Program-made: the position numbers and the translations under genes
Part shown: in pieces, positions 10,820 to 22,667 of the stretch
Position numbering within the stretch: the stretch's first letter is position 1
Layout: each line of letters starts with the position of its first letter
Notes under the pieces: model-generated
The model's input: only the letters and a program-made list of their open reading frames with translations
Told to the model about the DNA's origin: nothing
Database searches by the model: none
Origin: Ailurus styani
Taxonomy: Eukaryota > Chordata > Mammalia > Carnivora > Ailuridae
Length of the DNA: 64,000 bases
NCBI GenBank assembly: GCA_002007465.1
Contig: LNAC01000771.1
Span: forward strand, 389,830-453,829
Direction of reading: 5' to 3'

Positions 10820-11879
10820 ATTAGCCTCAGCATAACTAAGAGATTTCAGGCATTAAATTGTAACCAACCTGTTAACAAGGGTTGTGATAGTGTGGTGGGC
10901 TTATGGATTTTTTTTTTCACTCTTTCCCATCTTCGTAAAATTTTTTCATTATTTTTATGACTACAATTTATAATTGACAAAAGGCGATCCTTTTATCACT
11001 TTCTGAACTTGGGATGACAGACCCACATAAACGTCCATTCTACCTTTTGCTTCTGTCACATTCTCTTCTACTAGAACATATATGCTCTACAGGAAGAAGG
11101 GTGCTCTCATGAAACATTTGTTGACCCACTGAATAGTTTGTAGTTATGTATAAACTGAGACAACCTTGTTTCTCTATTAAATGATATCAGTTTAGAAAAA
11201 AATCCCTACTGAGGCCCTGAATGGAAATGAGATTGAGAGATTAACTGGAGAAAGAAAACAGTGCAGCGTGGCTCTGCCCTATACTGGATGTTCATTACAT
11301 CAACTAATGGATGATATATAATTATGAAAAGACATTGTCTAAACAGTACATGAGTCTATTGATTTTGCCATCATGAGTACATTATTCTCTTACCTTTGTG
11401 AGATTAAAATGAATGGAGGGAGTAAGAAGATTCTCCATAAATTAGAGTCATTCATTTTCATTTTGAGAAAAAGTAAGTATGTCATATTTTTAGCATTTAA
11501 ATTGAGATCTAGCATGTGAGAACTTTATAAAGTAATACTCCTAAAAGGAATTTATTTCTATCATAACAGTAAATTAATATAACAATAACCATAGTAGTCT
11601 CAAGGTAAAACGTTGATGACATTTCACACCATAAGGGAAAAATGGTTTTCAAATGATGTTGATACTTTTAATTGTATCATAGATACTTTAATGCATAGTA
11701 TATAAAATTACTGTATTATATAGCCAGGGTTTTATTTATTATTATTCAACAGATATTTGCTACATACTTATGAAAAAAAAAGTCCCTGTCCTAAGCAGTA
11801 CAGAAAAACAATTTTAGTATATGGTTCTTGCCTTCAAAAAAAGGAGATGATCTAATTAGGAAGGCAATACTCACACTAA
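10820..11879. other. unassigned AT-rich sequence
   Basis: No exon or named repeat. Homopolymer A and T runs at 10907-10917 and 11773-11781. Confidence 0.4.

Positions 11880-11920
<41 letters not shown>
11880..11920. repeat. (TAA)n microsatellite
   Basis: Pure TAA trinucleotide run of about 13-14 units, directly abutting the 3' end of an antisense MIR. It probably grew from that element's terminal 'taataat'. Confidence 0.95.
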
Positions 11921-11921
<1 letters not shown>

Positions 11922-12095
11922 CCAGCAGTTAGTTGAGCTCTTACTATGTGCCTAGCACTATGCTAATTGTTTTTACTGGCATTAAATTGCAAATCTTGAG
12001 TCCCCACAACAACCCTGTAAGTGTGCTGTGTTTCTATTTTCATTTTATAGATGGAGAAATGGAGGATCAGAGAGTTCATCCAGCTCTGTTAGAGA
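11921..12095 (-). repeat. MIR SINE
   Basis: Antisense MIR: 'gagctcttactatgtgccta', 'gcactatgctaattg', 'cccacaacaaccctgtaag', 'ttttatagatggagaaatgg'. Well-preserved order. Confidence 0.85.
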
Positions 12096-12186
12096 ATAAG
12101 TTGTTCTACATAAATACATTTCCAGATAAATGAAAAAACATTCAAAATCCCTAGATTTGCTTAACCCAAATGGTAAGAATTATGTG

Positions 12187-12681
12187 TGAAATAAGAGTAA
12201 ATTATCTCTGAATGAAGACTAGGTGAGTTTGCTCCCAAGTCATAGACTTTTTTTTTTAAAGGATTTTTTTTAAAGATTTTATTTATTTATTTGACAGAGA
12301 GAGATTACAAGTAGGCAGAGAGAGAGGAGGAAGCAGGCTCCCCGCTGAGCAGGGAGCCCAATGCGGGCCTCGATCCCAGGACCCTGAGATCATGACCTGA
12401 GCCGAAGGCAGAGGCTTTAACCCACTGAGCCACCCAGGCGCCCCCAAGTCATAGACTTTTGGAATAAATGTTGTATATTCTGGCAGCTCTGGGACTTCTA
12501 GTCATTGACTTGGTTTTTTGGTCTCACCTCTGGTTCTAAGCTGTGAAATGGATGGTGAGTTTGTGGCATGAACGAAATACTGTTACATGTGTTATAAGAA
12601 GAAAACATCAGCAGTACTTTACTTGCTATGAATAATAATCACCAGACCCTTAGCCCAGGTTATAAATTGCTTAATCTGGAA
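12187..12681 (+). repeat. left arm of long inverted duplication (unassigned element)
   Basis: About 300 bp (excluding the SINE at 12252-12444) that reappears as its reverse complement at 13648-13970. Shared landmarks include 'tgaaataagagtaaattatc', 'agctctgggacttctagtca', 'ctctggttctaagctgtga' and 'agaagaaaacat'. I cannot name the family. See the finding on this pair. Confidence 0.88.
12252..12444 (-). mobile_element. SINEC, mustelid-type young subfamily
   Basis: Antisense copy with 'gagattacaagtaggcagag', 'gcagaggctttaacccactg' and the head end 'gccacccaggcgcccc'. Target-site duplication CAAGTCATAGACTTTT flanks it (from about 12236 and 12445), with no mismatch. Inserted in the left arm of the inverted duplication after that formed. 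Confidence 0.96.
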
Positions 12682-13647
12682 TCATCAGTATGGCTTTGAA
12701 AGCTTTTGATTTCTGTGTCAAAAATGTACTTCTGTGTGGATGTGATGTTATTCACTTTCCCCAGGACACTGCATGCATTAGTAGACAAAGAATGAGGACC
12801 GGAGGGATTGGAATGACAGTTGTCATCCAAAGAGTATGTTATGGTTAATGGCAGGTCTCAGAGTCATATACAGGGAAGTTGGCCTTCCTCATAAAGGCAG
12901 TAGCCAGCCAGAGCTACCATTAGCCTTCAAGAATCCACTCTTCAGCTGCCCAAAAGCACAGATGAGTCCACAAAAGCCCAAAGGAATCCTGAAACACAGA
13001 AGCTGGATGCTCTGTCCATGGTGGACTTTTGCATCTTTTCATTCTGATAATAGTGCTCAAGGATCTTGTGCGAACTGGTAAATGAGGAAGCCTGGAGACA
13101 CCTGTTATAGAAATGTCAGTGAGTAAGTTCTGGACAAATAAGCCATAAAGAGGTTCACCGTGATAAGTTGATGGTACAACTGCTCTGCATTTTCTGAAGT
13201 GGCATTTGAGAGTCATAGCATGGCTGTCATTATCTTTACTTTTATTTATAACAATTGGCCAAATATGAATTTATCATTCTCACTATGTCACCAGTTCCTT
13301 GCTTTAACTCAGTATAAATGTAAATATGCTACATTTAGGCATGTTCTATAGAAGATGGATCCTTTCTTGCAGCAGTGAGTTCCCTGCACTCTGCTTATTC
13401 CTCTAGAAGGATGGGGCCACGTACCTGGGAGGCTGTAGGGGGTTCTTGCAGCAGATAAGTGTTAGATGAAGCCACCTCATAAGTCAACCTGCCTGCTAGG
13501 CAGCTTCTTGCCCTGTGCCTGGCCATGCTGAGGCTTAGTACCCATTCCTGTCTTCTTTATCCCCACCTCCCATTTTTGCCTCTGCTGAGACTTTGGCTAC
13601 TTGGCAACCCTTGAGTCATCCTTCAAGTGGCAGCTAATAGGCTCTGT
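12682..13647. other. spacer between inverted-duplication arms
   Basis: About 970 bp unique to this position in the window. Opposite-strand open frames of 81 and 98 codons (12836-13081, 12920-13216) show no transposase or other motif. 13380-13620 is GC-richer than its surroundings. Confidence 0.45.
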
Positions 13648-13970
13648 TCAGAATGAACAGTTTATAATCTGTACTAAGTAAGGGTTTAGTGATTATAGAT
13701 CACAACAAGTGATGTATTGCTAATGTTTTCTTCCTGAAACATATGTAATAGTATCTCATTTATGCTACAAAGTAACTATTCAACTCACAGCTTAGAACCA
13801 GAGGAGAGACAAAAAAAAAAACAAAAAACAAAACAAAAACAAAAACAAAAACAAAAAAACAATGACTAGAAGTCCCAGAGCTACCCGAATATATTTATTT
13901 CAAAAGTGTATGACTTTGTTTGGAGCAAGTTCACCTGGTCTTCATTCAGAGATAATTTACTCTTATTTCA
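13648..13970 (-). repeat. right arm of long inverted duplication
   Basis: Reverse complement of 12187-12681 without the SINE. The outer 45-50 bp are the most alike and the whole arm is about 80% identical by eye. It contains an expanded A-rich tract (13811-13861) where the left arm has only 'ggttttttgg' on the complementary reading. Confidence 0.88.
13811..13861. repeat. (CAAAAA)n A-rich low-complexity tract
   Basis: A-rich run with C every 4-6 bases. It lies inside the right arm and is the main length difference between the arms other than the SINE. Confidence 0.95.
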
Positions 13971-14089
13971 GGATTCTATTTTGCATTTTGCATGCTCAAG
14001 AATAATGGAGAGCTTACATTTTGGTGGATACTTCCTCCAGACGACCATTTTTCACTTTTTAATGCCATGACTGTCTTGTCTGTCACTGG

Positions 14090-14225
14090 GCTTCAAAGTA
14101 CAACAGTACCCTTGACCACTAACTCTTCTTTCTCATCCCCCGCCACCTAGAAAATCATCAAGTCCCATATTATTGACCTGCGAAGTCTCCTTCCCTTCTC
14201 CACTACTTCCTTTCTAGTTCAAGAG
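14090..14225 (+). repeat. probable L2 LINE fragment
   Basis: 'atcatcaagtcccatattat' followed by 'tctccttcccttctccacta' resembles the L2 block 'atcaccaagtcctgtcgatt...tctacctcc'. Weak and short. Confidence 0.4.
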
Positions 14226-15120
14226 AACAAAATCTCTCAAAGTTAACCATTAATTCATATAAAGCTAGGAGAAGGAGGGAATTGGAAAGATGTATGAGAG
14301 TAGCAACTATTACTAAATGAATTTTGACCATCCAGGGAAATAAAATCATTGAAGGCAAGGCTAGGTAGAAATATTTTTGATGGCTGGTTTTTAAGGGTTT
14401 AAAGAGAGTAACAGTAAAGAGAGAGGTAGAGAAGAAGATTATAGAAATAAATGAAGACCAACAGATGAGAGAAGCAGAGATTGTTTTGAGCTTGCTATAA
14501 CAAGAAGGTCAGCTGTGGTATGGGCATTTCAGCAAAGACCCAAAGGCAGAAAGAGGAGTGGAAGCTGTATAGTGCCAAAAAGGGGCTCTCAGGTTTGTAT
14601 GCACTGATTGGAGGCTGCTGGTGTGGGAAAGCTATAACTGGTCTAGCTATTCAGTGATTGGTAAGAGAGCATATATGGCTTTTTCTGGTTGGTCCTAAAT
14701 TGGAATTAGGGCAGCTGTCAGATATTAATCAAGTCCTGGCCATTTGGGGCTGATGGTTACAGACGGTACTGTTTAGTTTCCTGGATTGTCACTAGAGATG
14801 GCAATCTGGCCTCCTGTGAGTCTGAGCGCATGCTGGCATCCTGGGATGGGGAGGGGGGTTATTGTCAATCAAGGGTTGGCTTCCAGGGCAGGTTGCTACA
14901 GGCTGTGAGTCAAAGTTCTGTATTTATTTGTGTGGCCTGTATGTTGTCTAAATGTATGTTTCATTTCTCAAGACAGAGATGTGACCCGAGTTTGCTGTTT
15001 TGTGTGTAAGCATGGACGTGGCAGGGAATGGGAGAGAGAGTTGGTTACAGAGGTGTTTGGGGGATGGTAGACTCTAAGAGAAGCAACTAACAGAGCAAGC
15101 AATAAGAAATGATGTAATTT
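14226..15120. other. unassigned sequence, possible old LTR-like repeat
   Basis: 14450-15000 has the composition and phrasing of an old interspersed repeat ('ttctggttggtcctaaattg', 'tcctgtgagtctgag'), but I could not assign it. No exon seen. 15104-15120 is the SINE target site. Confidence 0.35.
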
Positions 15121-15304
15121 GAGGCACCTGGGTGACTCAATCTGTTAAGTGTCTGCCTTTGGCTCAGGTTGATCCTAGGATCCGAGGATCGAGCCCTGCA
15201 TTGAGCTCCCTGCTTAGTGGGATGTCTGCTTCTCGCTCTCTCACTCTGCCTGCTGCTTCCCCCTGTTTGCGCTCTATCAAATAAATAAATAAAATCTTAA
15301 AAAA
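15121..15304 (+). mobile_element. SINEC
   Basis: Sense copy, 'gaggcacctgggtgactcaa' head and 'aaataaataaataaaatctt' tail. Target-site duplication AAGAAATGATGTAATT (15104 on) against AAGAAATGATGTGATT (15305-15320). Older subtype. Confidence 0.94.
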
Positions 15305-16297
15305 AAGAAATGATGTGATTCTGTATAATACAAACAACCACGAAAGGGGGGGAGGACCTCCTCACAAGAATATGTCAAGTACTTCCACTATTAGGGCAAG
15401 TAGGGAGTGGATGGCTTTTGCTCTTAAAATAAAGATTCAGAATAAATGAGTAACTCAATACTAACAAGCAAGCATATAATGAATAAACTTTAGAACATGT
15501 GAGCGGTGCCTTTCAGAGGCTGCCAGGTAAAGCCGCTGTCTCACAGGAAAACCCGATGAAAGCAGCAGGGGCAAAAGGGAAGATGATATGCAGAATTTAT
15601 GCTTTGAGCCACAGAGCTCATAGCAATGCTCAGTTTTAGACCGAAGCTTGCTTCCTAGATTACAGCTTTGGAACATTGTTGACAGGGTCTCAGCACTTCA
15701 TTCCAGATTTCTGTTAATTGTCCATCTGTCAGCCTCAGCTCTGCCTCCAGGATCTCTCACCAAATCTGTCTTCCGCGCCTGCATGATCCGGTGTCACGCT
15801 GCCTCTCCCTTAGCTTCTGTCTCCACTATCCCCGAGTCAGGCTAGCTCAGCAAACACAACAAGGGCTATGTTATGCTCAAACGTTCTCATTCTCTTAAAA
15901 TTTCTTACAGATGACATCTCTATGCTTAGCTACAATGATGGTGAGTGGTTACTCTCTTCTGCCCTTTAAAGAAGAATTCCAGGAATTATGTTGCAGAGTA
16001 CATTTTAATTATTTGTAGAATGACTTACTTTTCTCTATTAATTAATCATGTCTGGAGAGGGCCAAATGGTTGGACATAAACTCCTCTGATAAATAATACC
16101 AGTGCCCACTTCGGATCAGTTAACTGAATTTCAGCAAAAATGCCTAAAATGTCTTCCCCTGGCTCTAAGGAGTGTGCCAAGGTGATGTAATCACATTCAA
16201 TGGAGAAAAGACCTACAATAGCTTGTAGCTGAATATTTCCCACAAGAGTAATAGGAATAGAATAGAATAAAAACAGTATAGCACCAGGAAAAGAAGG
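15305..16297. other. unassigned sequence with a local CpG-rich patch
   Basis: No repeat recognised. 15460-15850 has more CpG than most of the window (for example 'cttccgcgcctgcatgatcc' near 15769) and overlapping short open frames on both strands without known domains. This may be an old conserved non-coding segment. Confidence 0.4.
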
Positions 16298-16322
16298 GTG
16301 TGTGTGTGTGTGTGTGTGTGTG
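16298..16322. repeat. (TG)n microsatellite
   Basis: About 12 uninterrupted TG units. The antisense open frame spanning it translates as a His-Thr repeat and is not a gene. Confidence 0.96.
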
Positions 16323-16659
16323 TTGCCATGCCTTCCCTGACTAATTGTGTCTGTGTTAGCAAATTTGTTTTGAGTCAGTATCATCTAGAGAAGCTCAAAG
16401 AAGAGGCTACATGCCACTCTCTAATTCTGAATTCTTGCCCCTGAGGATGATGGAATCCAGGAATAAATCTTATTTGCCCAGAGTCATTTCTTTTCCTATG
16501 TTCATGCATAAGAATTTCAGACTGAAATGAGGGCATTCAACGAGTTCAGGTTCATATAAATTAGATGCAGGTATAGTTAATGATCATGGGCATCATGAAT
16601 CCAGAAATGTGAAAAACAAAATAATGTCAGTGTGCCTATCACAAATAAGAGGGCTAGTG

Positions 16660-17045
16660 CTGTGTTAGTTTGCTAAGGGTGCATCACAAAATACCACAGA
16701 CCGTTGGCTTAAACAATAGAAATTTAGATTCTCATGGTTCTAGAGGCCAAGGTCTAAGATCAACACATCTATAGGGTTGGTTTCTTCTGAGCTTTCTCCT
16801 TAGCTTGCAAATGGCTGTCTGTGTCTTATGTCCTTACATGGTCTCCCTCTGTGAATGTCTGTGTCCTAATTTCCTCTTCTTATAAGGACACCAGGCATAT
16901 TGGAGTAGGGCCCATCCAAATGAACTCATTTTACCTTAATCATCTCTATAAGGTCCTATCTCCAAATGCAGTCACATTCGGAGGTGTTAGGGGTTTAGAA
17001 TTTCAACATAAGAATTTGGGGGACACATTTTTGCCTATAACAAGT
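16660..17045 (-). mobile_element. MLT1-class solo LTR (ERVL-MaLR), antisense
   Basis: Reads as the reverse complement of a MaLR LTR: 'tgttagtttgctaagggtgc' at the start, 'accacagaccgttggcttaa', 'ctcttcttataaggacacc', 'gtcctatctccaaatgcagt', and near the end 'gacacatttttgcctataac'. Ancient, no coding capacity. A different subfamily from the 5461 copy. Confidence 0.8.
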
Positions 17046-17634
17046 TCCTCTTGCAGTAAAAGCAGGCTCCTTTATTGTGTGCTCAGGGTAAAAATAGGAC
17101 TCCTATATTGAAACTAATCTGGAATTACATCTTGTTTCCTAGGGAAATATGAGAATATTAGAATTCTAAAAATCTTATTTTAAATTTAATAAGTTTATGT
17201 ATTTTGCAGAAAGTCTTTTATGAAATCTCTGTACAAAATACTTGAAAGACAGATATGATGTTTAAGTTTTAAAGAAAATCATTTTAATTTGGAAAGTAAA
17301 AGGATTCATCATTTCATATTTCTATTTTAAAGCATGTGATTTTAAAATATAGCATCATATGGCTGGCTATCTTATATGCTGTTATTTTGGAAGACAGTGT
17401 GAAGAGATTTTGTAGTGATAAAAGTGTAGTAAAGAGTAGTTCAGTTTAAATATTTGAAAAAGGGAATATGATAATGAAATTTGATTTTTAATTATGTAAG
17501 GAAAGAAAATTTAAATCACATGGATATCTTTGCCTCCTCCAAGATATTGTATAATAAATATATTCATTTGGGACTGAATAACACAAATAGCATTTTGGTT
17601 TGGGTGTAACCAAGCTAGAGAATGTCAAAGAAGG
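17046..17634. other. AT-rich unassigned sequence
   Basis: Strongly AT-rich; nothing recognised. Confidence 0.4.
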
Positions 17635-17682
17635 GTCTCTCTCTTTCTCTCTCTAAAATAAATAAATAAAATCTTGAGGGGA
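17635..17682 (+). repeat. SINEC 3'-tail fragment
   Basis: Only the CT-rich stretch and the 'aaataaataaataaaatctt' tail are present; the tRNA-derived head is missing. Either a 5'-truncated insertion or a deletion remnant. Confidence 0.75.
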
Positions 17683-20282
17683 AAAATGCCTTTTGGTATT
17701 TCAGCAGAATATTGCTTGTACTCTTCATGAATTTCTTCTTGAGCAAATATTTGCTCAGCTCAGAAAATTTCATGTGTCCATCAGTTCATTGAGTTCACCT
17801 CAGTTCATCTAATTTAAACAATTTGTCTAAATCACCTAGTGTAGAGGGTTGGTCCTAGGTAAAATTGTGAAGTGTTAATCTCTTTGCCAAAATCCCCTAA
17901 AAATACCTCATCCTCACTGGAGGACCATTTAACAATCCCACCTAGTACAGCATTCCTAATATGTCCTCTTCCTCCAGATTCTACTTCATCTTGTTAGAAA
18001 GTTGAAGATTGTTCACACTGTTTAGATGGCTCATTGACATATTAATTCTTCCAAACCTCCCTTAACAGTGTTGCTAATAGTAGGACTTTTAAGAACTCTG
18101 ACAAATCAGTAAAAACAATTTCTTCCACTAGAAAGTCCAAAATCACTCCATACTGTGCATCCCTAGTAACTGAATTACACTTCACACAATAGTTAAAATG
18201 CCAATATTTTCCCAGATCTTTTAGATGGTATTTAACAGAATACTCTAAATGCTTAGTTTCTTTGAAGACACTGGTTTGGTGCTTTTTACCTGGAGAAACC
18301 TACCTTCTGAGCAATAAACTTTACTCCCTCTCAAACACCGGATTTGGGACAAAATTATTCCTGTGGTCTGACAAATGGACAAGAAGGTTGCTTGTAACTA
18401 TAATTGTTTCTAATTCCTTTGTTTTAGTAGTTGTAGCATAGAGAGCAAATATAAAAATAGTAATCACGAGTGAATAACTTCATATAGAAATCAATAATCA
18501 TTCCTCATCGTCTACCTTTTTCCAGTAGCATTTTGAACACCCAGAAACCATAATGTAACTTTTCACATCAATTTGTAGATGGAGATGTAAAGATACAATC
18601 TAAAGTAATTTCTACTTCTTATTCATTCATTCCTTAAAGCCCAACAATTTCTGAGAGTCTGGCTGTGAAGTAGTCAACCATTTTTCCTGTTTCCTAAATA
18701 AGCGATTACAGATAAATTTTTATACTACTTCAGTAAATATTGGACACATTAATTGCTGTTTTTGAAATGTCAAGACAGAAACAAATCTTTGACTGTTATT
18801 CCCATTTTGCAATAATATTGTTAAAAAGGAAATTTTATTTTTCTTGTAAATTCCGGAGATACATCCACATCTAGTATCTGAATTGGAAAAGGAAAGAACA
18901 AAGTAAATCCAGTCAAAAATAGAAAAAATAAATTCTATTTTAGGCAAAGCTATGTAAACTGCAGTATTACCATGGAACATTAGTTTTTTTGTAACTATTC
19001 ATGGAGGATTTAAACTGAAGGTCTAGGCTTCATCTGTTGCCACTGTGAATTGCTGAGCCTGACAAGCTTAGAGGAGCCAATTAAAAGCCAGGTTGGACTA
19101 TTGAACAAGGCTTGATAGAATGACTGCCTCCCAGGATTTACGTCCAGATCCTGCCCTTGAGAACACTCACTCAGTTCCCCTGGAGGTCAATATAAGCTGT
19201 GGACATATCATATTCCAAATGATTGTTGTTCAACTATATGCATCTCTTGGATATCATCATTTGTTTCCTCTACATCATTTATAAATACATTTTGCTAAGG
19301 TTCTACTAATGGAACAGAACAGTGTATCTAATGATATGCTATTTGATAACTATTTTGTAAATATATATACATACTTAACTGATACATACCTCCTGAAACA
19401 CTTCCAGGGACTATGGAGCGAGAATACAGATGGAGGCCCATGTATCATGTCTAAATATTTTAAAGTCATAAATTAATCTTACAAACTATTAAGTGAAATA
19501 TGTTCTACTGTGTTTATTCTCCTACCTTGGTAAATATACCTTCAAAGTATCAAAATTTAAAATGGGCAAATATTGTTTGTATTGCTTAGTTGTGACTGAA
19601 AGTCATCAAAATATAACTGATGACTGAGCTTATTTATTAATATACAAGTCTAAGTATTAGGCTCTGGGCCAACAGCATTTCCTAAGCAATAAAATAAAGC
19701 ATATGTAACTTACAGAATATTATATATTTATTCCAAAAATACTATTTTTCTTGACTTTTTTCCAAAACAGTCACAAAATTTGTTGCTATAAGGAATATCA
19801 TCATCCAATTTTTGTTCTAGAGAGGACTATCAAATTAACAACTTTTCTTGGGTTATTGTAATTTTTATATATATTTTTCATTCATTTCAGTTTGTAGAAA
19901 CTTCATTCTAATAAGCAAGCACTTGCTGACTGGGGATATCAATGACATTTTTAAAGCAATGCTTATATTCAGAAATCATGCTCATAATAAAATATTATAA
20001 GGGGTCATGTATGACACCATTATTTTTAGAATATTACAAAATATTTTAATTTAATTATGTAAATTACCTTCAGAAAGCTTGATTTTCGTCACCTCTGGAA
20101 ATAATTGCTGGATCCATATAGTTAGAAAAAGAACTGGTCTGGCACTTCTCTCTATAGCTACACCTATGTATATACAAATTTAATTGTATAATGACCTGTT
20201 TAATATTTCCAAATGTTCTTCAGCTTTTACAGGCAATTCTTGAGATACTATACTACTTCATGAGTATCTCAGTAACCACAAA
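17683..20282. other. long AT-rich stretch without recognised repeats
   Basis: 2.6 kb in which I recognise no SINE, LINE, LTR, exon or RNA gene. It is the longest such stretch in the window. Short TA patches at 19362-19372. Confidence 0.45.
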
Positions 20283-20472
20283 TTAGAACGTGAAGAGAAG
20301 CAAAAGACAGACAGAAAGAAAGAGAGGAAGAGAAGAAGGGAGGGAGAAGGAAAAAAGAAGGAAGTGAGGGAAACAAAAAGGGAGAAAGCAATGAAGGAAG
20401 AGAGGGAGGGAGAGAGAGAGGAAGGAAAGATGGAAGGAAGGAAGGAAGGAAGGAAAAGGGAAAAAAAGAAAT
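20283..20472. repeat. polypurine (GGAA/GA) tract
   Basis: About 190 bp almost entirely purine on the plus strand, ending in a (GGAA)n run (20430-20455). The reverse-strand open frame over it is a Ser/Pro/Leu/Phe low-complexity artefact. Confidence 0.95.
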
Positions 20473-21865
20473 GGACTTTCAGTAATTAGTAGGAAATAAT
20501 TCTCTATTATTCGAGAGCCTATTGTGTCCATGCTGTCTAAGATAAAGGACTCGAGGTTTAATTCATTTTTCTTTTCTCTTACCCAAGAGATTCCACTGCA
20601 TCAATCCTTTCCACACACCTAAGAACATCAACTCTGGAAGCAAAAATAACACAAAACTTGAAGGCATTCAGTTGTGGTCTCCTTTTGTCTAGAGAACACA
20701 GGCAAACCATGTAGAGAAGTATTTCCCTGGAGTTTGAAAAATGTTAACCACGAATGTGTTTGTGAAACGCAGGGCTTGCACATACTCCTCTTGCCTGCTT
20801 CTAAAATGTTCTAAGGTACTGACACTCCACCATTGATCTCTGCCATTGTATGTCTATAAATTTTCAAATGATGCTGATGTGACAACATTTTCAGTGGCTC
20901 TGCTCTCAGTTTGGCAGAAATCACCTCCGTTGTTTCAATTGTGATGTGCCCTTTTGCTCACTTTTTAAGTGGGCCAGCTGTGCTGAGGGAAACTTGTTAT
21001 CCTCTCTCCTATATTTTGATATATTGTAAGTGATAAGGACAACAAATTCTATAGTTTAGTAGACAGGATATCATTTCAACCCAACTGTCATATTTCACTG
21101 GTTTGAAAGCTGCCACTATCTGAAAAGAACCTTTATTTTCTGGTTGGGCCACCTCTTCAAATGCTAGAAGACCAAGTCAGGGTAATGTGCTGGAGACTGC
21201 TCTTCCTCTCAACCTCATTACCCAGTGGGAGCAAGTCTTCATCATGAAGTCACACTTGTTTCCTCTAGAATGGTGCCAATTCCCTGAGATATTTTTCCCT
21301 AAGATACTTATCATTTGGAGGCCTACAGAGAAATAACTAGATGTGGATGGAATAGAGGCAAGTATTTATAATTTTTTTGTAGAATAAAGCCATGCATTTG
21401 CTATTCTCTCAAGTATAAACCAGTAGTAATGAAAGCTTTCTTAATTGGTTTTGGAGAAATGCATCACATTTCTAAAGGTAACAATATCATTAATGGTCAT
21501 CAAATTATTTCCCTTTGGTTTTGCCATGTATTTTTGTGTTTCATTCACAGAAAATCTACCTGATTAGAGGATTCCTCACTTTTGAAATAAAGATAGTCAT
21601 TTTATTAAGATCTATGTGAGGAGAGTGTAGAAAAGCATTCCAGTGTCCCTGACCCAATGGTGTATTTCAAGCCTAAGAATTACCTGAAGTGTTTTTCTGT
21701 TTGTTAAACTCATTGTTTCTTTTTCCATCTGGAACAAAACAGAGTTTGCTGTGTATGCACGGAGTCATTACACATAGACTGAAAGTATTGTTGGGATTTG
21801 GTAAATGTGCAAACAGGCAAATCCACTAGGTAAGCATCTGTTGACTCAAGGTCTCCTGTTTCTTT
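20473..21865. other. unassigned non-coding sequence
   Basis: 1.4 kb without a recognised repeat or exon. No long open frames. 21849-21865 is the next SINE's target site. Confidence 0.4.
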
Positions 21866-22040
21866 ATCTTTCTAAGATGTTATTTATTTATTCACTTATT
21901 TGGGACAGAGGGAGAGGAAGAGAAAGCAGACTCCATGCTGAGTGGGGAGCCCGACTCAGAGCTTGATCTCGGGAGTCTGAGATCATGACCTGAGCTGAAA
22001 TCAAGAGTCAGATACTTAACTGAGTCACCCAGATGCCCGA
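21866..22040 (-). mobile_element. SINEC
   Basis: Antisense copy, with 'gagatcatgacctgagctga' and head 'ttaactgagtcacccagatg'. Target-site duplication about GGTCTCCTGTTTCTT (21850 on) against GGTGTCCTGTTTCTT (22042 on). Older subtype. Confidence 0.94.
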
Positions 22041-22404
22041 GGGTGTCCTGTTTCTTAAACACAACATTTGGTTGTGAACTCCTTGCCATTAATCAGCTTG
22101 TAAATAACCACATTATTACAAGAGAAGAAAGTTTTCTTCTTGTAGCCCTGTAGTTATATGTGCTATCTATCCCCTCATTTTTCCATGACATTGAAAAAAA
22201 AAACATGTAAATGAGAAGGACAGCTTAAGCTTATACTTTGCTTGATTATTCTATTTTTTTTCATGAGCGTATATATAAGTATTAACTCTTTACTTCGGCA
22301 TGACCATTCCTAATCATTTTTAAAGGAGTTACAGTAGCTTTGAACTAGTAAGATATTTGGGGTTTTTAGAAAATATTTGATTTTAGCTATAAAAGTAAAA
22401 ATTA

Positions 22405-22573
22405 GGGCTCCTGGGTGGCTCAATGGTTAAGCATCTGCCTTTGGCTCAGGTCATGATCCCAGAGTCCTGAAATCGAGTCCCATGTTGGACCCTCTGCTCA
22501 GCGGGGAGTCTGTTTCTCCTTCTACCCCTCTCGCCCCCACTTTCAGATAAATAAATAAAATCTTTAAAAAAAA
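22405..22573 (+). mobile_element. SINEC
   Basis: Sense copy, 'gggctcctgggtggctcaat' head through 'aaataaataaaatcttta'. The target-site duplication is not clear because both flanks are A-rich. Confidence 0.92.
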
Positions 22574-22618
22574 TACTCAGAGGCCATTGAATGATAATGT
22601 GAGGTATCAATGGCTCTA

Positions 22619-22657
<39 letters not shown>

Positions 22658-22667
22658 TATATATATT
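22619..22667. repeat. (TA)n(CA)n(TA)n compound microsatellite
   Basis: TA array (22619-22639), CA array (22640-22657), then a shorter TA run. It is close to the tail of the preceding SINE but separated by about 45 bp of unique sequence. Confidence 0.95.

Noticed and set aside
12187..13970. Inverted repeats as evidence for an active DNA transposon
   Set aside because: No transposase, no flanking target duplication and about 20% divergence between arms. Kept only as an inverted duplication.
16821..17111. 96-codon plus-strand open frame
   Set aside because: It lies almost entirely within the antisense MLT1-class LTR.
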